From NCBI GenBank assembly GCA_949126835.1, contig OX421508.1:20150598-20214597 (forward strand): DNA of 64,000 nt, given 5' to 3'. How positions within the stretch are numbered: position 1 is the stretch's first letter; every line of letters starts with the position of its first letter. Position numbers and translations under genes: made by a program. The stretch is from Anisus vortex (Eukaryota > Mollusca > Gastropoda > Planorbidae). Below, piece after piece: positions 23,275 to 32,920 of this stretch. A model generated the notes under the pieces. The model saw only the letters and a list, made by a program, of their open reading frames with translations, searched no databases and was not told the DNA's origin.

Positions 23275-24429
23275 ATGGTCGAAGGTGTACTGTTGCGTAA
23301 GCAGCTGAGAGAAGAGGCTATAGCGATAGGCTACAGTGACGGAGACGTCATTAAATACGTAGTTGAACAGGTAGCGGTCCATGAGGCAAGAGAAGAGAAA
23401 CTTAGAATAGAACAGTTAGAAGAGAAACGTAGAATAGAACAGTTAGAAGAGAAACGCAGAGTAGATCAGTTAGAGAGAGAGGAGAGAGCAGCACAATTAG
23501 CTAGAGAGGAGAGAGTAGAACCATTAGCTAGGGAGGACTCACTTAGATTAGAACAAGTAGCTAGGGAAGATAGACTTAGAGTAGAAGCAGAGCAATTAGA
23601 ATTAGCTAGAGAAGAAAGACTTAGACTAGATGAGGGGGCACGCAGGACACATGAATTCAGACTAGCTGAATTAGCCGCAAGCACTAGGCCCCCGGACAAC
23701 AGCGACAACCCAAACTCCCCCTCGTCATTTAGCTCAGCAAACCCCAGCAACCATCCCCTCCCCCGACATGCTTCTCTATGGACTGAAGTTCACGACCCCC
23801 GACTGGAGCAGTTCGACATTTACCTCCGACGGTTTAGCGACTGTATGGAGCTAAATGAAGTCCCCCCAGAATTACACTGTAGGATCCTCGTCTCCACTCT
23901 GAGAGGGGAGGATTACGAGACTTACTGTAAACTGGCCCCAGAAGACAGGGAGTCGTGCGTTGCACTGAAAAACGCGCTGCTAAATCGCCACCAGTTACAC
24001 TCGTCCCACTACCAGAAGAAGTTTCGGTCGTCCACGCTACGACCGGGGGAAAATTATACCCAATTCGCGGAGCGAATACAATCTTACCTACTCAAGTGGG
24101 TTGAGTTAGGCAATGTCGAGCAGTCATTCGACGGTATGGTCACCCTCGTAATGACTGAACAGATAGAATCCCAGATGCCCCCCAAGCTAAAGGCTTTCTT
24201 AATCCAACAGGGAATATCCGGTCTAACACCTTCCCTGCAAGGCGCAGAAAGATTTCTGCAATCTAACCTAGTGGAATCATTCCATCCCCGGGACAAATTT
24301 CAACCACCCCCGCTTCCCGTCGGGAAAACGGTAGACCGGGAAGGCCACCGCCACCTTCTGCCCGCCCGGGACACCCACAACCACATCGGCCCTATTGGGA
24401 CAACCATCGCGCCAACCCTCCCCCACTAA
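23275..24429 (+). CDS. gag: Gag-like structural protein, Gmr1-like element
   Basis: 384 codons. Residues about 35-150 are a highly charged heptad-rich coiled coil built from repeats such as RIEQLEEKR and LAREERLRL. Residues about 160-340 form a gypsy-type Gag core resembling SCAN/retrotransposon capsid: DPRLEQFDIYLRRFSDCMEL, LRGEDYETYCKLAPED, LHSSHYQKKFRSSTLRPGEN, YTQFAERIQSYLLKWVELG and a LVMTEQIESQMPPKLKAFL block. After residue ~345 the frame becomes His/Pro-rich and ends at TAA. No CCHC knuckle is present, and hardly any Cys codons occur as far as the protease. The ATG is the first in the frame after the leader. Gag packages the element RNA and should form the particle shell. Family assignment rests on the core motifs. 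Confidence 0.9.
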   Translation: MVEGVLLRKQLREEAIAIGYSDGDVIKYVVEQVAVHEAREEKLRIEQLEEKRRIEQLEEKRRVDQLEREERAAQLAREERVEPLAREDSLRLEQVAREDRLRVEAEQLELAREERLRLDEGARRTHEFRLAELAASTRPPDNSDNPNSPSSFSSANPSNHPLPRHASLWTEVHDPRLEQFDIYLRRFSDCMELNEVPPELHCRILVSTLRGEDYETYCKLAPEDRESCVALKNALLNRHQLHSSHYQKKFRSSTLRPGENYTQFAERIQSYLLKWVELGNVEQSFDGMVTLVMTEQIESQMPPKLKAFLIQQGISGLTPSLQGAERFLQSNLVESFHPRDKFQPPPLPVGKTVDREGHRHLLPARDTHNHIGPIGTTIAPTLPH

Positions 24430-24773
24430 TCAGTCCCGACAACTTCCCCCCACATCGACCGGGTCACTCTCAAACCAGGCCCCCTCCGCCCCTCCAAGAT
24501 TCGCGACGTCCAGACCAACCCCACCACATGACCAGGACACGAACCGGCACCAATCATCCCCATTCGACCCACCACGGTAACTCCGCTGAGCAACAACCCA
24601 AGGCACACACCAGCCATAATCACTCCCAGCAACCCCCCCCCCCAGGAGTATACACCGCCACCCTTTGCCCGGCAGACACCCCCAGGACGCAAGACCCAGA
24701 AACCGACACACCCCCCGCTTACACCCCCGCCAAACCGGAAACCAAGACAGAAAGAAATATAGAGATCAACTAA
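24430..24773 (+). other. Pro/His-rich linker between Gag and protease
   Basis: No frame is open from Gag to protease. The frame used by the protease is open from 24528, is rich in Pro, Thr and His, and hits TAA at 24771-24773 immediately before the protease. C-rich homopolymers (11 C at 24635-24645) make indels likely. In other Ty3/gypsy elements this position holds a CCHC nucleocapsid; none is visible in any forward frame. Stop readthrough, frameshifting or simple decay are all possible explanations. Confidence 0.55.
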
Positions 24774-25067
24774 AAAAAAGCCAGGGCCCTTCTCGACTCG
24801 GGATGCCAGCTTGATGGGTTCGCTAAGACTTCCTTCGTGAGTCCCTCCGACTATACTGGCGAGTCAGTCGAATATAGAGTTGTAACGGGATACGTTGAGA
24901 CCCTCCCAACCGCCAAGGTTCACATCAAGTCAAAACCATACACTGGCACGGCTACCTTAGCAATCCGAACCGAATTACCCTATGACGTCATCTTGGGGGA
25001 ACGATACGTCAACCTTGCCGATGTCCCCTCCCCCCCTTGCCTCAGTGGCCACACGCGCGCATCCTGA
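24774..25067 (+). CDS. retropepsin-like aspartic protease domain
   Basis: The frame immediately after TAA 24771-24773 reads KKARALLDSGCQLDGFAKT, with the catalytic LLDSG motif, followed by a segment containing VEYRVVTGYVETLPTAKV and the flap/second-half motif LPYDVILGERYV, equivalent to the ILG motif of retropepsins. The frame ends at 25067 and overlaps the downstream Pol frame by about 85 nt. The frame change is near a run of Cs (about 25023-25037), so either a programmed shift or a one-base indel could separate protease from integrase. No own ATG is apparent. It would release Gag and Pol products. Confidence 0.8.
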   Translation, partial: KKARALLDSGCQLDGFAKTSFVSPSDYTGESVEYRVVTGYVETLPTAKVHIKSKPYTGTATLAIRTELPYDVILGERYVNLADVPSPPCLSGHTRAS

Positions 25068-27909
25068 CCCTGTTCCCCACCCTCCCCAGGAATCCCCCAC
25101 GGCCCACGAATTCCTGCGGGCTCAACAGGAAGACTCGACCCTGGGCCCACTGTACGCTAAGGTCGGTCAAAACCCAGACCCCCCGAAACCCTACTCGTTT
25201 ATTCAAAAGGGGAAACGACTGTTCCGACGGTCCAGCCTCCCTGACGGGTCGGTCAGAGACAAGCTCATCATCCCCGGTCCTTACCGTAGGCAAGTTATGG
25301 AGGCGGCCCACGACTCAACCCTGGGCGGTCACCAAGGGCAAGGGTCCACAGTCAACAAAATCACCCATTACTTCCACTGGCCCGGTTTGCACAATGAGAT
25401 CAAACGATTTGTAGCGTCATGTCACCAATGCCAGCTCATGTCCAAGGCCCACCACACTAAGCCAGTACCGTTAGGCAAACACCCGGTGACCGACACGCCC
25501 TTTCAGCGGGTGTCAGTAGACCTCGTAGGGCCACTTTCCATAACACGGAAGAAGAACAGATTCATACTGTGCGTGATATGCCAGGCTACCAACTGGCCGG
25601 AAGCTGTGGCGCTGCCGAAAGAAGACGCGAAACACGTGGCCGAGGCACTGTTTACCATTTTCACGAGAGTGGGGTTTCCCGAAGTCCTACTCTCCGATAA
25701 CGGGCCCCAGTTCACCAGTACACTGATGAGGGAAGCGTTGCACATCATGAACACCACTCACCTCCGTTCCTCCCCCTACCATCCTCAATGCAATGGATTA
25801 GTCGAACGGTTTAACCAAACACTAATCGGGCTGTTAAAGAAAACCGCCGATGGCCCACTGGATGAATGGGATACCCTCCTCCCTACCGCCTTATTCGCAT
25901 ATCGGTCTACTCCCCATTCTACCTTAGGCTACACTCCCTATGAGATGTTATTCGGTTCCCAACCCCGTGGCCCACTAGAGCTCCTCAAGCGCGCCTGGAC
26001 CAAACCCTCCCCCCACCCCGAGGAACTCTCAGTCCACGCCTACATCAATGATCTAAGGACTAGGCTTAAAACTGTCCACTCTATTGCCTCCAAACACCTA
26101 ACCATGGAGAGGGAGAGACAGGAGAAGTTATACAATCGGCGGGCCAAAGAACGCTCTCTGGCTCCGGGCGATAAAGCACTACTGCTCCTTCCCTCCTCTT
26201 ACAACAAACTCCAGTTAGCATGGAGAGGCCCATATCCAGTTACAAAAAAACTCTCAGGCACCAACTACCTTTTAAAAATCGGCAACAAAGACAAACTGTT
26301 CCACATCAACTTGCTAAAGCGATACATAGAGCGTCCGTTAGACGATACACCCCTGGTAGCAACGGCCATTGCTGAAGAGACAGAAGCCGATGACTCACTA
26401 ACCGCCTTCCCCCTACAACAGACAGAAACCATAGATGATGTAGAAATCTGTCCCCTTCTAACCCCTGAACAAGCTAACACAGCGAAACACTTACTCTCCT
26501 CGTACCCCGACGTGCTGACCGACACTCCAGGGCGTACCAACTTAGAGACATTCACTATAAAGGTCACCGACCCCCGACCCATTCAGGTCAAGGCATACGC
26601 TATGCCCCACGCCAAACTGGATGTCATTGAGAAAGAAATAAATTATCTGCTAGCCAACAACATCATCGCCCCCTCAACCTCCCCGTACAATGCGCCGGTA
26701 GTACTAGTAAGGAAATCAGACGGTTCTCACCGTATGTGCATAGACTTCCGCCGCTTAAACGCAGTCACTGAATTTCAAGTTGAACCAATGCCAGACCCTG
26801 ATTTACTGTTTTCAAAACTGAGCAACGCTCAATACTTTTCCAAGTTTGATCTTAGCAAAGGATTCTTCCAAATAGAAGTGGAAGAGAAGTGCCGACACTA
26901 CCTCGCCTTCAGTACCGATCAAGGGCACTTCGAGTTCCAAACTGTCCCCTTTGGCCTAAATAACTCCCCCTCCGTGTTCACACGCATGATGCGGAAGCTG
27001 ATTCAACCAATTAACAGACCTGGGATTACCCATTTCGTAGATGATATCTTGATCGCCACGCCCACCTGGGCAAGTCATGTAGAAACAATAACTGCCCTGC
27101 TAGCTAGGCTCCGCGAAACTGGCCTAACCGCGAGGCCCTCAAAATGCATGGTCGGGTTCAATAAACTGAAATTCCTAGGTCACATGATCGAAAGGAACAA
27201 AATAATGCCGGACGAAAACAAAGTAGAGAAAATTAAGTTAGCCCCTCAGCCCACCACCAAATCAGGTATACGGTCTCTACTAGGGTCAACAGGGTATTAT
27301 CAGAAGTTCATACCACACTACAATAGCATCGCAGCCCCTTTAACAGACCTAACGCGGAAAAATCTCCCAGAGAAGGTTACTTGGTCCGATGAGTGCCAAC
27401 AGGCGTTCGACAAATTGAAGACAGCTCTCACTAGGAAACCCATACTGCGACTGCCGAACCCGTCCCTTCCCTACGTGTTGAAGTGCGATGCAAGCGGACG
27501 AGCAGTAGGCGCGGCCCTGTTACAACCTGACCCGGAACATGATAACATGCTGTTCCCTGTAGCCTACGCGTCACGGAAACTCAACTCCGCGCAAATGAAT
27601 TACGGCACCTCTGAACAGGAGTGTCTGGCTCTCGTATTTGGAATTGAGAAATTCCACGTATACCTGTACGGGCGCCATTTCATTCTCCACACCGATCACC
27701 AGCCCCTGACGTTCCTCGCATGCGCAAAGAACCTAAACAGAAGGTTAATGAGATACTCCCTCACCCTGTCACAGTACAGCTTCCAAACCGTTTACCAGTC
27801 TGGAAAAGAACACCACCTCGCGGATTTCCTATCCCGATACTCACACTCAGATCCCAACCCCGACAACACTCCAACGACTCCCCCCTTCCCCACGCGCCAG
27901 ACACAATAA
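24982..27909 (+). CDS. pol: Pol: integrase then reverse transcriptase then RNase H
   Basis: 975-codon frame; real translation probably enters from the protease frame, so the ATG is nominal. Integrase: an H-H-C-C zinc-binding region around residues 105-155 (AHDSTLGGHQGQGS, then SCHQCQ); catalytic D180 (VSVDLVGPL), D239 (LLSDNGPQF) and E275 (NGLVERFNQ), spaced D-58-D-35-E; a GPY/F-type motif LAWRGPYPVTKKL near 415. Reverse transcriptase: about 570-760, with RMCIDFRRLNAVT, FSKFDLSKGFFQI (D623), PFGLNNSPSVFTRMM and catalytic FVDD at 685-688. RNase H: LKCDASGRAVGAAL (D836), TSEQECLAL (E878/E880), HTDHQPLTF (D905), HHLADFLSR. All catalytic residues are present. No chromodomain is seen. The order IN-RT-RH is reversed relative to ordinary Ty3/gypsy and fits the Gmr1-like group. 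Confidence 0.97.
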   Translation: MTSSWGNDTSTLPMSPPPLASVATRAHPDPVPHPPQESPTAHEFLRAQQEDSTLGPLYAKVGQNPDPPKPYSFIQKGKRLFRRSSLPDGSVRDKLIIPGPYRRQVMEAAHDSTLGGHQGQGSTVNKITHYFHWPGLHNEIKRFVASCHQCQLMSKAHHTKPVPLGKHPVTDTPFQRVSVDLVGPLSITRKKNRFILCVICQATNWPEAVALPKEDAKHVAEALFTIFTRVGFPEVLLSDNGPQFTSTLMREALHIMNTTHLRSSPYHPQCNGLVERFNQTLIGLLKKTADGPLDEWDTLLPTALFAYRSTPHSTLGYTPYEMLFGSQPRGPLELLKRAWTKPSPHPEELSVHAYINDLRTRLKTVHSIASKHLTMERERQEKLYNRRAKERSLAPGDKALLLLPSSYNKLQLAWRGPYPVTKKLSGTNYLLKIGNKDKLFHINLLKRYIERPLDDTPLVATAIAEETEADDSLTAFPLQQTETIDDVEICPLLTPEQANTAKHLLSSYPDVLTDTPGRTNLETFTIKVTDPRPIQVKAYAMPHAKLDVIEKEINYLLANNIIAPSTSPYNAPVVLVRKSDGSHRMCIDFRRLNAVTEFQVEPMPDPDLLFSKLSNAQYFSKFDLSKGFFQIEVEEKCRHYLAFSTDQGHFEFQTVPFGLNNSPSVFTRMMRKLIQPINRPGITHFVDDILIATPTWASHVETITALLARLRETGLTARPSKCMVGFNKLKFLGHMIERNKIMPDENKVEKIKLAPQPTTKSGIRSLLGSTGYYQKFIPHYNSIAAPLTDLTRKNLPEKVTWSDECQQAFDKLKTALTRKPILRLPNPSLPYVLKCDASGRAVGAALLQPDPEHDNMLFPVAYASRKLNSAQMNYGTSEQECLALVFGIEKFHVYLYGRHFILHTDHQPLTFLACAKNLNRRLMRYSLTLSQYSFQTVYQSGKEHHLADFLSRYSHSDPNPDNTPTTPPFPTRQTQ

Positions 27910-27959
27910 TTTAGGGTGAATCCACTTTCTGAGTAGATTCCCAAATCGCCCGGGTGAGT
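27910..27959 (+). other. Pol to 3' LTR spacer
   Basis: 50 bp ending CCCGGGTGAGT directly before the LTR. A long polypurine tract, normally expected here for plus-strand priming, is not obvious; GGGTGAG is the only purine-rich stretch. Confidence 0.6.
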
Positions 27960-29333
27960 TGTCACGATTCTGGATTAAATCGTAACCATATTAGTACTCA
28001 TGGATAGATCATAGCGCAGAAGTAGTGTAGAACTAGAAACATAGGTTAGCGTAGAGTTAGATTAGGGAGTAGAAAGTAGCCTGACGCCATTACCTCTTTC
28101 CCTCTTCTCACGCAATAGGAACACCCCAACCACTCTTCTCCTCACCTCTCTTTAACCCTCTCTACACTCTGTCATTCCCGAATTCAGAGTTTGCTACTTG
28201 ATTCAGCCAATTGGTATTATACTATTTGTATGTGTGATTGTATGTGTGTGTATTCTTTAATGTATGTATATATATATATTCTATTATGCTGTCAATTATG
28301 ATTCATGTTGTATTCGGATAGTAAATACTCATTTATTTTGCTAAACTCAGCATACACGTAAAACCCCCACCCACCTGTAAAAACCCCCACCCACCTGTAG
28401 ACACCCCCACCCACTGCTACACCTTTTTCATTATCTCCCCTCTTCGTCCCCTACTCAGCGCCCGTGGGCATAGCCCTTGATCCACTCGTCGTAGTGACAT
28501 CTGGAGCAAAGCGTCTCGCACATACGTAAGCACCTTGGGCTGCACTCGACCAGAATCAATAGAGACAGGTACATCAAGGGAAATAAGTCATTATCTTATC
28601 CTTTGTATCTCCGTATACGTCTACCCACCCACCCCCTTTTCCCCTGGGCCCCACCCCGCAAAAGTCGGCGGTACTAATTGCTCGCCTACACCCACCCCTA
28701 ATTTTCCCCCCAATAGTCAATCTTCTATGCAAGTATATTTCAAACCAGCCAACCAGAACATATATAATTCTAAACTAATGTAGCTATCCAATCAAATTGA
28801 CCACTGATCACGTGACTAAAATGCACGAAAGCGGGCTTAACTAGTTTTAGGACACTTCGGCTCAAGTGCTTGGTGGAGAAGGTTGTTCGATTCTAGCCTC
28901 CACTTATTCAGTTGTTCCATAGGATATACCGCCTACATGTGTATAGATAGATATTGTGTCAGTCTAAGTATTTTCATGAACACAGCTACGGTTGCCTAAT
29001 GTTTTGGATAACCTAGCAGTACCATGTGTTGAGTGTTAACTGAAGCCTGTGCAAATTCATATATGTATCTTGCCATTGAGTGAAGAATTGAAATGATAAT
29101 AAACACCTGAACTTAACCAACGATTTATTTGCCTGCTTAGAACTATTTGTTGTGTCCGTCATAATATCTAACGAGCCAAGAGAGAAATAATAATTATTCC
29201 AGGGCGATTCCAGTCACGGTAATTCATACCTTACGACGACCTGCCACTACTACCCCCTCAACTACGACTCCGCACCCCTCTCATCGCCCAACTTCTGCCA
29301 GGTTGATGTCCTAATCGTAAACACATCCTGACA
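27960..29333 (+). repeat. 3' LTR
   Basis: 1374 bp, nearly identical to 20939-22308. It carries AATAAA at 29098-29103. It is immediately followed by GTGAT, the second copy of the target duplication, and by the resumed 26-bp satellite. Confidence 0.96.
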
Positions 29334-29592
29334 GTGATAAATATTTATAACTAACGAAGGTGATAAATATGTATAACTAACGAAGGTGATACATTTTTAT
29401 AACTAACGAAGGTGATAAATATTTATAACTAACGAAGGTGATAAATTTTTATAACTAACGAAGGTGATAAATTTTTATAACTAACGAAGGTGATAAATAT
29501 TTATAACTAACGAAGGTGATAAATATTTATAACTAACGAAGGTGATAAATATTTACAACTAACGAAGGTGATAAATATTTATAACTAACGAA
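29334..29592. repeat. 26-bp satellite, right part
   Basis: About ten further copies of the unit at 20563-20938, starting with the duplicated GTGAT. Slightly more diverged (for example AAATTTTTATA variants) than the left part. It ends at AACGAAG near 29592. Confidence 0.95.
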
Positions 29593-29936
29593 GACACATA
29601 TCCGAAGTGAAATCGCAAAATATAATATGAAACAATAAAAGGTCACGTGTCTTTAAATTAACAAATATGATTGGTTCAACACACACTCACAGTCTACTTT
29701 ATATATATATAGAGAGAGATTAGGCTTATAAACGAAAATTACAATCAAAACCAAACCTTTGGACTATGTTGCTAGCTTTAAAGTGTGAAGAAAAAAGTTA
29801 AATATTGACTTTTGTGGATTGGGTCGGGGTGGTTGGTTGATGACATGTGACAGAAAATTTGATAGAATAGTTTGCTCATGGCTTAACTAATTGACAATTG
29901 AAAGGATGGCGGGAAGGGTCAGGCGAACTGTCTATA
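29593..29936. other. no gene recognised
   Basis: Non-coding; short TA/GA microsatellite at 29700-29718. Confidence 0.4.
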
Positions 29937-30060
29937 CATAGGACTGCCAGCGTGTGATTTGAAAAGAAACTACAAAGGGTCCAGAACATGGTTGCAAAAA
30001 TTGTTCTAAACATTGAAACACAACCTGACTAGCACTCTCAGTGTATTACTTAAATTTCAC
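29937..30060 (+). pseudogene. short LINE reverse transcriptase scrap
   Basis: Translates in pieces to GLPACDLKR and then, after a frameshift, LQRVQNMVAKIV. This is the conserved thumb-region signature of jockey/CR1-like RTs. Nothing else of the element is recognisable. Confidence 0.5.
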
Positions 30061-30341
30061 ATTTATGGTAAAGGTCCAAAGATTTTAATTTAATTGAGAA
30101 CATTTAATCCTAGCAACTGCTAAATATCTGACAATAATATGTCCATCTCGGTGTGCCGACATTTAAACACGCGACAGATAAGCACGTGACACTTAACCAC
30201 AGATACTTAAACACGCGGACACTTATTCACACGACACAAACACACGGACAGTTAATCACAGCGATAGATAAACACACTTTACTTTTTTATTATTACATAA
30301 GTAAATATATATATTTTGTTACCAATCAATCAACATCATCA
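30061..30341. other. non-coding, short degenerate repeats
   Basis: 30165-30280 contains irregular ACACGCGACA / TTAACCACA-like repeats. No gene. Confidence 0.4.
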
Positions 30342-32208
30342 TCAACATATATAATTGCCGTGAGTTTGTTTGTTTGTTTATATATATATATTTATATATA
30401 TATTATATGTTTGTTCGCTATAGGCACCTAAGCCGTTTGACTAATCGGGACAAAAATTAAATGTATAAATCGGAAACGTACTCCAAAAGATAATTTTATT
30501 TTATGACTTATAATCATGAATGTGTTAATTTAAAACATTCAAAATGTTAGATCCAGCCATGCAAATTAAATATAACCGTACATAGCAAATGGCCATTTCC
30601 GTTCATTACTATGTTGAACGCGATATTTTGTATGTTGAACGCAATGGTCTTTTCGGGTTTCCCCAATTATGCTGTTGTTTTTTTAATGTGGCGAGACCTT
30701 TTTTATAAGTTACGCACCGCAATTTGGCTTGGAGAGTTTCAATTGTTTACTTTAAAAAATACTAGCGTATGACGTAATGTCTATCAAATTATTTCTTTTT
30801 TCATTATTGATGTTTGCATTATCATTTTAAGTAAAAAGTAACCAAATGTTTTAATTATTTAATGGATTTACGTCGCTATTGAGAATATCCTTTAATAGGC
30901 GACTGTATACACTTTATAAATTAAAAGATACGAATTATAAAAAACAAGTTAGGCCTATAAATGATTTCTTTTCTAATACCGGGTACCATAAGCTTGACAG
31001 CAACAATATAAAATAAAAACAAAATACCGAAAGAAACATTCTCAGTACTGTTTTATTGATACAATAAGCAAGAACAAAAATGAAATACAGAAAAAAATCT
31101 TTCTCAATTTAGTTTTTATTGCCTTGAAATATTATTTTCTAATGTTGTTTAAATTATTTACCTTTTTTATTGTTTTGTATTTATATTTTTTTTCTTTTAG
31201 ATAGTATATGAGCATGCTAATTTAATAGCATGGATAGAAGAGCTATAGGCCCCTACTACTATAGAAATGCCCATTCTTCTTCTTGTTCTTCTTCTTCTTC
31301 TTATATTATTGTTAATTTAATATTATTAATAACAAGGCAAGTCAACACAACTGTTCGCTACATTTTAATATCGAATTTAAAAGTCTCTTAAGTCTTTTTC
31401 GGCTCTTGTGTCCAGGGCGTAACGCTTAGGATTGAGCAATCTCTGTCCAGGCTCCAGCCACCCAACGTCACGCCGAAGGCGTGGCGTGCCGTGTAACGGG
31501 GAAGGTTTCCACAGCCCAGCGATCGTTCACTGCGGTTCTCCAAAGGATCATTATCGAGGTGGCTCGCCAGTATAGCTGCACTGTCACCCGGTAGTATAAA
31601 TCCTGAATGCCTACTATAGGTACATGCATCCAGGCACCGGGTGGTTCTTGAGACGGGATTGCAGCGTCCATTGCTTCCTCCCCACCGAGACCAGTGGCCT
31701 CTCGTCAGTGTAATGGACCTCGGACCCGCTGCGGGGGCTGTGCCATAAAAAAACTAAATACCGAAAGAAACATTTTCAACACTGTTTTATTAATACAATA
31801 AGCAAAAACAAAAATTAAATACCGACGAAAATCGTTCTCACTTTAGTTTTTATGGTATTGAAATATTATTTTCTACGCTTTTTTTTATTATTTACCTTTT
31901 TATTGTTTGGTATTGTGATATTTTTTTTCTTTTAGATAGTATATTATTGATAATTTAATAGGCTATTATTAATAACAAGACAAGTCAATACAACTGCTTG
32001 CTACGTTTTAATACCAGAAGCTTGACAGTAACAATTATTATGCATATGCCAGGGTCGGGCGACCAGAAACAATTGAAAAGAACAAATACTAAATACCGAA
32101 AAGAAACGTTCATTGTCTTTATTGTAATATAGTCTCTTTTCTTTATCTCTTAACAAAACACATTGTAGTCATTCGTTTCTCCGTCATTTTGACGGGCATA
32201 ACCACTAG
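30342..32208 (+). mobile_element. non-autonomous Helitron, copy 1
   Basis: Starts TCAACATATATAATTGCCG after an A and ends CTAG (32205-32208) before a T. Nine bases before the CTAG is a perfect hairpin CCGTCA-TTT-TGACGG (32181-32195). 5' TC, 3' hairpin plus CTRR and A^T insertion are the diagnostic Helitron features. The 5' region contains CGCTATAGGCACCTAAGCCG and GACTAATCGGGAC. It has no Rep/helicase frame, so it depends on a partner. An internal ~300-bp segment is duplicated (30995-31310 and 31755-32010), and a GC-rich repeat R (31410-31745) lies between the duplicates. A second copy is at 59177-61120. Confidence 0.85.
31410..31745 (+). repeat. GC-rich repeat R inside Helitron copy 1
   Basis: A compact GC-rich block with landmarks AGGGCGTAACGCTTAGG, GGCGTGGCGTGCCGTGTAAC, GATCGTTCACTGCGG, CATCCAGGCACCGGG and CTCGGACCCGCTGCGGG. 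The same series occurs at 60258-60905 in Helitron copy 2, at 36400-38560 (split by LINE D) and, diverged, at 56480-56890. No coding frame is shared. Origin not recognised. Confidence 0.85.
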
Positions 32209-32590
32209 TATATAATAATTACAGTGAGTTTGTTTATATGTTGATTTATTAGTTCGCTATAGGCATCTAGGCCGTTTGACCGATCGGCACAACAGAATAA
32301 TGTATAAATTGGAAACGTCCTCCAAAAGAAATTAAATATTATATAAACAATATTGCTTAATTCGTCAATTTATTATTTTAATAAACGTAGGCCTAATACT
32401 AATTACCGTGTGTTAAGGTTCTAAACTGAGTGCCATTTAGGAATAATGTCCCTTTGAAATGCTGTCACACCGTTAATTTACTATGTTGAACGCGAGGTCT
32501 TATCGGGTTTTCCACATTCACGCCTGCTTTTTTTTAAAAAGTTACACACTCTCTTTTAACAAAACACATTGTAATCATTCATTTCTATAA
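32209..32590 (+). mobile_element. deleted Helitron, directly after copy 1
   Basis: Begins at the T following the CTAG of copy 1 with TATATAATAATTACAGTGAG, then GTTCGCTATAGGCATCTAGG and TTTGACCGATCGGCAC, which match the Helitron 5' region. Only scraps of the middle (TATGTTGAACGCGAGG) and of the near-3' sequence (AAAACACATTGTAATCATTC) remain, and the terminal hairpin is missing. It is an internally deleted, head-to-tail neighbour. Confidence 0.7.
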
Positions 32591-32760
32591 TGTTGATGAT
32601 ACCATTTTTGAGGTATAATTAGCAAACATGATTACAATATTTTACATTTATCCCTATTTATTAGGTGAAAAAAAAAGGAATTATAACTTAAATTAAAAAC
32701 AAAAGTTTAATTATAATTAGTTTAGTAGCCTACTACTAGACAATTGATAATATTGAAACC

Positions 32761-32920
32761 GGCTGGTCCTGCGGTTAGTTCACCGGACTGTCAACCAAAA
32801 ACCAACTGACACGTCGCGGGTTCTATCCCTGCCACCGACCGATCCCTGTCGCCTCCAGGAGCGTTGGGGCTAGTGGACGTAATAATCTTCTACCTAGAAG
32901 GAACGTCTGTAAACTTATAA
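32761..32920 (+). mobile_element. tRNA-derived SINE (family a)
   Basis: Head GGCTGGTCCTGCGGTTAGTT resembles a tRNA A box, and GGGTTCTATCCCTG near 32818 resembles the B box. The body GATCCCTGTCGCCTCCAGGA leads to a 3' hairpin GACGT (32876-32880) / ACGTC (32903-32907) around TCTTCTACCTAGAAGGA. The same architecture is seen at 41460-41622. The hairpin is shared with the 3' end of LINE A. It is not a functional tRNA gene: the acceptor and anticodon arms do not fold as a tRNA. Confidence 0.85.

Larger units (their letters stand above)
20939..29333 (+). mobile_element. complete Gmr1-like Ty3/gypsy LTR retrotransposon
   Basis: 8395 bp flanked by a perfect 5-bp target duplication GTGAT (20934-20938 and 29334-29338). 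Two LTRs (20939-22308 and 27960-29333) start TGTCACG and end CTGACA and differ at roughly 20 sites by eye. Between them are a ~970-nt leader, Gag (23275-24429), a Pro/His-rich region, protease (24774-25067) and a 975-codon frame with the order integrase, reverse transcriptase, RNase H (24982-27909). Canonical Ty3/gypsy elements have integrase last. This order with gypsy-type sequence is known from the Gmr1-like group. Pol is open throughout, but there is an in-frame stop before protease and a frame change after it, so whether this copy is active is unclear. Confidence 0.95.

Noticed and set aside
24430..24711. Gly/Trp-rich minus-strand frames opposite the Gag-protease linker
   Set aside because: Antisense of a C-rich linker; composition simply mirrors the plus-strand proline codons.
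32761..32840. Possible tRNA gene
   Set aside because: A- and B-box-like motifs are present but no cloverleaf forms, and the same sequence with a SINE body and tail occurs at 41460.
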